Positions 59,952-64,000 of a stretch of 64,000 nucleotides of DNA are shown here, piece by piece. A program made the translations under genes and the position numbers. Origin of the DNA: Vibrio diabolicus (GTDB taxonomy: Bacteria > Pseudomonadota > Gammaproteobacteria > Enterobacterales > Vibrionaceae); contig CCKK01000020.1 in NCBI GenBank assembly GCA_001048675.1, forward strand, positions 1-64,000, read 5' to 3'. The notes under the pieces are model-generated. The model ran no database searches. It was not told the origin of the DNA and saw nothing but the letters and a program-made list of their open reading frames with translations. Each line of letters opens with the position of its first letter. Position 1 is the stretch's first letter.

Positions 59952-61250
59952 ATGTCTACACAGATGTCTGTATTTTTAAGTCAAGAGTCGGCAGCACCAC
60001 ATTGGGGGGAAAAAGCACTGCTTTCATTCGCTGAAAACGGCGCAACCATTCATTTAGGTGAAGGTCACGATCTTGGTGCAATTCAACGTGCAGCTCGTCA
60101 GCTAGATGGCCAAGGAATTCGTTCTATTTTTCTTTCCGGTGATAACTGGGATTTAGAGAGCGTTTGGGCTTTCCACCAAGGTTACCGTAACCCCAAAAAA
60201 CATGGCTCAGTTGAGTGGTCTGCATTGTCTGAAGAAGATCAAGCAGAGCTTCAAGCGCGTATTACTGCGACTGATTTTACCCGCGATATCATCAATAAAA
60301 CCGCAGAAGAAGTTGCCCCTCGTCAGCTAGCGACAATGGCCGCTGAATTCATCAAATCTGTTGCGCCTAAAGGCACAGTGACAGCTCGTATCGTCAAAGA
60401 CAAAGACTTGTTGGCAGAAGGTTGGGAAGGCATTTACGCCGTAGGCCGTGGTTCGGAGCGTACTTCTGCGATGCTCCAGCTAGACTACAACCCGACAGGT
60501 GACGAGAACGCACCAATATTCGCGTGTCTTGTCGGTAAAGGTATCACCTTTGATTCGGGTGGTTACAGCTTGAAGCCTTCTAACTTCATGAGCGCAATGA
60601 AAGCAGACATGGGTGGCTCAGGCACCATCACCGGTGGTCTTGCACTGGCGATTCTTCGTGGTTTGAACAAGCGTGTAAAACTGATCCTTTGTTGTGCAGA
60701 GAACATGGTTTCTGGTCGCGCACTCAAGCTTGGCGACATCATCACCTACAAAAACGGTAAAACCGTTGAAATCATGAACACCGATGCAGAAGGTCGTTTA
60801 GTGCTTGCTGATGGTCTTATCTACGCCAGTGAGCAAAAACCTGAGTTAATCATTGATTGTGCAACACTAACAGGTGCGGCGAAGAATGCGTTGGGTAATG
60901 ATTATCACGCACTAATGAGTTTCGATGACGAGTTATCGCATCAAGCGCTCACTGCGGCAAACCAAGAAAAAGAAGGTTTATGGCCGCTACCACTTGCTGA
61001 CTTCCACCGTGGAATGCTGCCGTCAAACTTTGCTGACCTATCGAATATCAGTTCTGGCGATTACTCTCCGGGTGCAAGCACAGCAGCAGCATTCTTGTCT
61101 TACTTCGTAGAAGACTACAAAAAAGGCTGGTTGCACTTCGACTGTGCGGGTACATACCGTAAAGCCGCGTCTGATAAATGGGCTGCGGGAGCTACGGGTA
61201 TGGGCGTTCGTACGCTTGCTCGTTTCCTCAATGAGCAAGCTGTTAAATAA
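59952..61250 (+). CDS. pepB: Aminopeptidase B (M17 family)
   Basis: A 432-residue cytoplasmic leucyl aminopeptidase-type enzyme. Motifs [16 protein letters not shown] (metal-binding Lys and Asp), [14 protein letters not shown] and [14 protein letters not shown] are intact. ATG 59952 with AAGGAG 5 bases upstream is the start. The frame extends to 59871 within the terminator region. The pepB-after-iscX order is conserved in gammaproteobacteria. Confidence 0.95.
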   Translation: MSTQMSVFLSQESAAPHWGEKALLSFAENGATIHLGEGHDLGAIQRAARQLDGQGIRSIFLSGDNWDLESVWAFHQGYRNPKKHGSVEWSALSEEDQAELQARITATDFTRDIINKTAEEVAPRQLATMAAEFIKSVAPKGTVTARIVKDKDLLAEGWEGIYAVGRGSERTSAMLQLDYNPTGDENAPIFACLVGKGITFDSGGYSLKPSNFMSAMKADMGGSGTITGGLALAILRGLNKRVKLILCCAENMVSGRALKLGDIITYKNGKTVEIMNTDAEGRLVLADGLIYASEQKPELIIDCATLTGAAKNALGNDYHALMSFDDELSHQALTAANQEKEGLWPLPLADFHRGMLPSNFADLSNISSGDYSPGASTAAAFLSYFVEDYKKGWLHFDCAGTYRKAASDKWAAGATGMGVRTLARFLNEQAVK

Positions 61251-61345
61251 GATTGATTGCGGCACTCTCTTGCTTGAGTGCTGCTCTTACCCAGTAAGTC
61301 ACTTTAAAAACACAACTATTATTACAAGTACAGAAAGGAAACTTT

Positions 61346-61771
61346 ATGGCTCTAGAAAGAACATTTTCAATCATTAAGCCGGATGCGGTAGAGCGAAACC
61401 TAATTGGTGAAATCTATAACCGTATTGAAAAGGCTGGCCTACGTATTGTCGCTGCTAAAATGGTTCACCTGACTGAAGATCAGGCAAGCGGTTTTTATGC
61501 AGAGCATGAAGGCAAAGAGTTTTTCCCTCCACTAAAAGAGTTCATGACATCTGGTCCTATTATGGTTCAGGTACTGGAAGGTGAAAATGCGATTGCACGT
61601 TACCGTGAGCTGATGGGTAAAACTAACCCAGAGGAAGCGGCATGCGGCACTTTGCGTGCTGATTACGCACTTAGCATGCGTCACAATTCAGTTCATGGTT
61701 CCGATAGCCCTGAATCTGCAGCGCGTGAAATTGAGTTTTTCTTCCCTGAGTCAGAGGTTTTCTCTCGCTAA
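61346..61771 (+). CDS. ndk: Nucleoside diphosphate kinase
   Basis: A 141-residue enzyme that equilibrates NDPs and NTPs. It has [15 protein letters not shown] at the N-terminus and the phosphorylated His117 in [13 protein letters not shown]. Starts after AAAGGAAAC. Confidence 0.97.
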   Translation: MALERTFSIIKPDAVERNLIGEIYNRIEKAGLRIVAAKMVHLTEDQASGFYAEHEGKEFFPPLKEFMTSGPIMVQVLEGENAIARYRELMGKTNPEEAACGTLRADYALSMRHNSVHGSDSPESAAREIEFFFPESEVFSR

Positions 61772-61812
61772 TTAGGCGTGATACTTCACTTGTTAGTGAT
61801 GCTCTGATACAG

Positions 61813-61842
61813 AAAAGCCTCGGAACTTTCCGAGGCTTTTTC
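61813..61842 (+). terminator. Terminator after ndk
   Basis: AAAAGCCTCGG / CCGAGGCTTTT, 11-base stem, then Ts. Confidence 0.93.
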
Positions 61843-62147
61843 ATTTCATATACCTAAGTTGAGTGGCAATGTTGACTGCATAAGTGATCTCTTACACGCT
61901 AACTAGTCTGACTATATAATGGGCTTTAAAGCCCAGTAACGTGAGTTATTTTTAGTCTTTCCCTTTACGATTTCTACGCTTTTACTTTTGATAGTGTAAT
62001 AGCCACTTATAGCGTAAGGGGTGCTTGAAATTTAATCATTTTGATTTTAATGCCTTAGCAAACTCAGGGTTTTACACCCCTTGTTGTGGCTGCATAAAGG
62101 CTGTACAATTCGCGCCCTTATTCTTGTTTCAGTCATTGAGAGGCAAC

Positions 62148-63275
62148 ATGACCACTGAAAAAATCAATCTACTCGACTTTGATCGCAAAGGCATGCGTCA
62201 GTTTTTCGCAGAAGAACTCGGCGAGAAAGCGTTTCGTGCCGATCAGGTTATGAAGTGGATCTACCATTTCGGTGTAGATGACTTCGAAAAAATGACAAAC
62301 ATTAACAAGAAGCTGCGCGAAAAGCTTTTACACAAGTGCGAAATCAAGGCACCGACAGTCGCAGAAGCTCAGCACTCTTCTGATGGTACAATCAAGTGGG
62401 CGATGAACGTTGGTGATCAGGATGTGGAAACGGTTTACATTCCAGAAGATGATCGTGCAACGCTTTGTGTGTCTTCTCAAGTAGGTTGTGCGTTGGAATG
62501 TAAGTTCTGCTCAACCGCACAGCAAGGCTTTAACCGTAACTTGAAAGTTTCAGAGATCATCGGTCAGGTGTGGCGCGCTGCACGTGAAATTGGTCTTGAG
62601 AAAGAAACGGGTCGCCGCCCAATTACTAACGTTGTGATGATGGGGATGGGTGAACCACTTCTAAACATGAAGAACTTGATCCCGGCATTAGAACTAATGC
62701 TGGACGACCTTGGCTTTGGTTTGTCAAAACGTCGTGTGACTGTATCTACATCAGGTGTGGTTTCTGGTCTTGATCAGATGACAGGCAAAATCGATGTCGC
62801 GTTGGCAATTTCCCTTCATGCGCCAAACGATAAGCTGCGTAGTGAAATCATGCCAATTAACGATCGTTGGGATATTCAAGATTTCCTAGCATCAGTTCGT
62901 CGTTACATCGCTTCATCGAATGCAAACCGCGGTAAGGTAACGGTTGAGTACGTACTTCTTGATCATGTGAATGATGACATGGACCATGCTCGTGAACTGG
63001 CTGAGCTGATGAAAGACACACCATGTAAGATTAACTTGATTCCGTTTAACCCGTATCCAGGTTCACCTTACAAGAAACCAAGTAACTCACGTATCGATCG
63101 CTTCCAAAAAACATTGATGCAATATGAGCATACAGTAACGGTTCGTAAGACTCGTGGCGATGACATTGATGCAGCGTGTGGTCAGTTAGTCGGTGATGTG
63201 ATTGACCGAACTAAACGTACTGCAATGTTAAAAGCGTCGCGCGGTGCTGATACCATTGAAGTAAAAGCCGTATAA
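62148..63275 (+). CDS. rlmN: 23S rRNA/tRNA adenine-C2 methyltransferase RlmN
   Basis: A 375-residue radical-SAM enzyme that methylates A2503 of 23S rRNA and A37 of some tRNAs. The CxxxCxxC cluster is Cys114, Cys118 and Cys121 (CALECKFC), and the methyl-carrying Cys is in [15 protein letters not shown] 62148 with GAGAGG upstream is the start. The frame is open to 62025 but that lies in the 376-base non-coding interval after ndk. Confidence 0.96.
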   Translation: MTTEKINLLDFDRKGMRQFFAEELGEKAFRADQVMKWIYHFGVDDFEKMTNINKKLREKLLHKCEIKAPTVAEAQHSSDGTIKWAMNVGDQDVETVYIPEDDRATLCVSSQVGCALECKFCSTAQQGFNRNLKVSEIIGQVWRAAREIGLEKETGRRPITNVVMMGMGEPLLNMKNLIPALELMLDDLGFGLSKRRVTVSTSGVVSGLDQMTGKIDVALAISLHAPNDKLRSEIMPINDRWDIQDFLASVRRYIASSNANRGKVTVEYVLLDHVNDDMDHARELAELMKDTPCKINLIPFNPYPGSPYKKPSNSRIDRFQKTLMQYEHTVTVRKTRGDDIDAACGQLVGDVIDRTKRTAMLKASRGADTIEVKAV

Positions 63276-63289
63276 ACGACCGGAATTCA

Positions 63290-63324
63290 AAAATAGCCAG
63301 AGCCATTTGCTCTGGCTATTTTGT
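63290..63324 (+). terminator. Terminator after rlmN
   Basis: AAAATAGCCAGAGC / GCTCTGGCTATTTT, a 14-base perfect stem. It lies in the 435-base gap 63276-63710. The rest of the gap is AT-rich and carries the rodZ promoter region with no gene seen. Confidence 0.93.
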
Positions 63325-63710
63325 TTAGCGATAAGGGCATTTCTGCCAAGATTTATGACGACAACTCTCCAACTCGAGGTTATTTGGGTATAATTTCGAA
63401 TTCCTTTGTCAAAGTTTGGACAAAAGCTTGAGCTATCTGTTAGTTTGAGTGTAAAGAGTTTTTGTCTTCGTTACACATTCGCTTATCATGATATGTGACA
63501 TTAACGATGACACCGATAATTCTCAGCATTTTCTCACATACGCTTTGCTGATTTTTGCAAAACGGGTATTCACACTCAAATCGCTGAGAGTTTCTTAAAA
63601 TTATTATTTTGGTTAACGCGTTTAGGCTAGCTATCTTTTAAAGAGGCTTAAGAACAATAACGAAAATACATAACCACGTTAGCCACTAAAACAGATTAAA
63701 TACCACCATT

Positions 63711-64000
63711 ATGACAGAACACGAAAATACGAATGAAGTGCCACTTTCTATTGAAGCTGGCACATTACTGAAAAACAAACGCGAATCTCTTGGGATGAGT
63801 CAAAAGCAAGTTGCTGATCGCCTGAGGCTTCGCGTTTCTGTTATTGAAGATATTGAAAATAACCGATTTGAGTCTCAACAAGTTGCGACATTTACGCGTG
63901 GTTACTTGCGTTCTTACGCGAAGTTCGTGGGCCTTGATGAAAAGATGGTTTTGACTGCGTTAGAGCAGACAGCAGATGTACAGCCACAAGAGCAAGAAAT
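63711..64000 (+). CDS. rodZ: Cell-shape protein RodZ, 5' part only
   Basis: The first 96 residues of RodZ, which links MreB to the membrane. An Xre-type helix-turn-helix is at about residues 17-80 (AGTLLKNKRESLGMSQKQVADRL, RVSVIEDIENNRFES, VATFTRGYLRSYAKFVGLDE), the diagnostic RodZ N-terminal domain. The membrane segment and the periplasmic part are outside the window. No pilW-like gene stands between rlmN and rodZ. Confidence 0.9.
   Translation, partial: MTEHENTNEVPLSIEAGTLLKNKRESLGMSQKQVADRLRLRVSVIEDIENNRFESQQVATFTRGYLRSYAKFVGLDEKMVLTALEQTADVQPQEQE

Overview
The window is chromosomal DNA of a Vibrio, or a very close relative in the Vibrionaceae. Three things point there: the gene order phoB-phoR-pstS-(ppx-ppk)-pstCAB-phoU, the divergent prx2/oxyR2 pair, and a rhombosortase-type GlyGly-CTERM serine protease, alongside wbf/gfc-type polysaccharide export genes beside hldD. 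The species cannot be fixed from the sequence alone. Most of the window is dense, ordinary core genome. The accessory part is bases 1 to about 19230.

Region 1 (1-9040) is a surface-polysaccharide export locus built on two divergent arms. The leftward arm starts at a JUMPstart/ops element and encodes an outer-membrane barrel, a 900-residue multi-SLBB Wza-like exporter, a Wzz-type chain-length regulator and the start of rmlB, the first sugar-nucleotide gene of a cluster that continues off the window. The rightward arm is gfcABCD, with a hexanucleotide repeat inside gfcA and a hairpin that should separate gfcA from gfcBCD.

Region 2 (9189-19344) is lipopolysaccharide core biosynthesis: hldD, then lpxM, a family 25 glycosyltransferase, waaF and waaA overlapping one another. 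Next comes an unusual three-gene cassette: a DRE-TIM aldolase fused to a second domain, a HAD phosphatase, and a CMP-sugar synthetase-like protein. On the opposite strand lie a family 2 glycosyltransferase and a frameshifted GT42/DUF115-like transferase, which would suit a CMP-activated acidic sugar. The region ends at a sharp junction at 19215/19216, where the last 24 codons of a DegT-type aminotransferase abut the last 17 bases of a tRNA-Asp gene. An intact tRNA-Trp lies 35 bases further on. This looks like a scar of integration or rearrangement at a tRNA.

Region 3 (19680-40417) is phosphate and stress physiology: a DUF1904 protein, mepA, an unrecognised small gene, yfhL-trhP (tRNA hydroxylation), rdgC, then the Pho block (phoBR, a PstS-like protein, ppx-ppk, pstCAB-phoU) with three candidate Pho boxes. 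A PPK2-type kinase, cutC and prx2/oxyR2 follow. ppx and cutC are each split by a single-base indel.

Region 4 (41018-64000) is core metabolism and housekeeping: glyoxylate shunt aceBA, a CBS-domain protein, the GlyGly-CTERM protease, queA-tgt-yajC-secDF, suhB, trmJ, the complete isc operon (iscRSUA-hscBA-fdx-iscX) with a double IscR site, pepB, ndk, rlmN and the 5' end of rodZ.

Four frameshift positions or more (two in the GT42-like gene, one each in ppx and cutC), all in or beside short mononucleotide runs or doublets, mean that either sequence accuracy or recent pseudogenisation has to be settled before those genes are interpreted.
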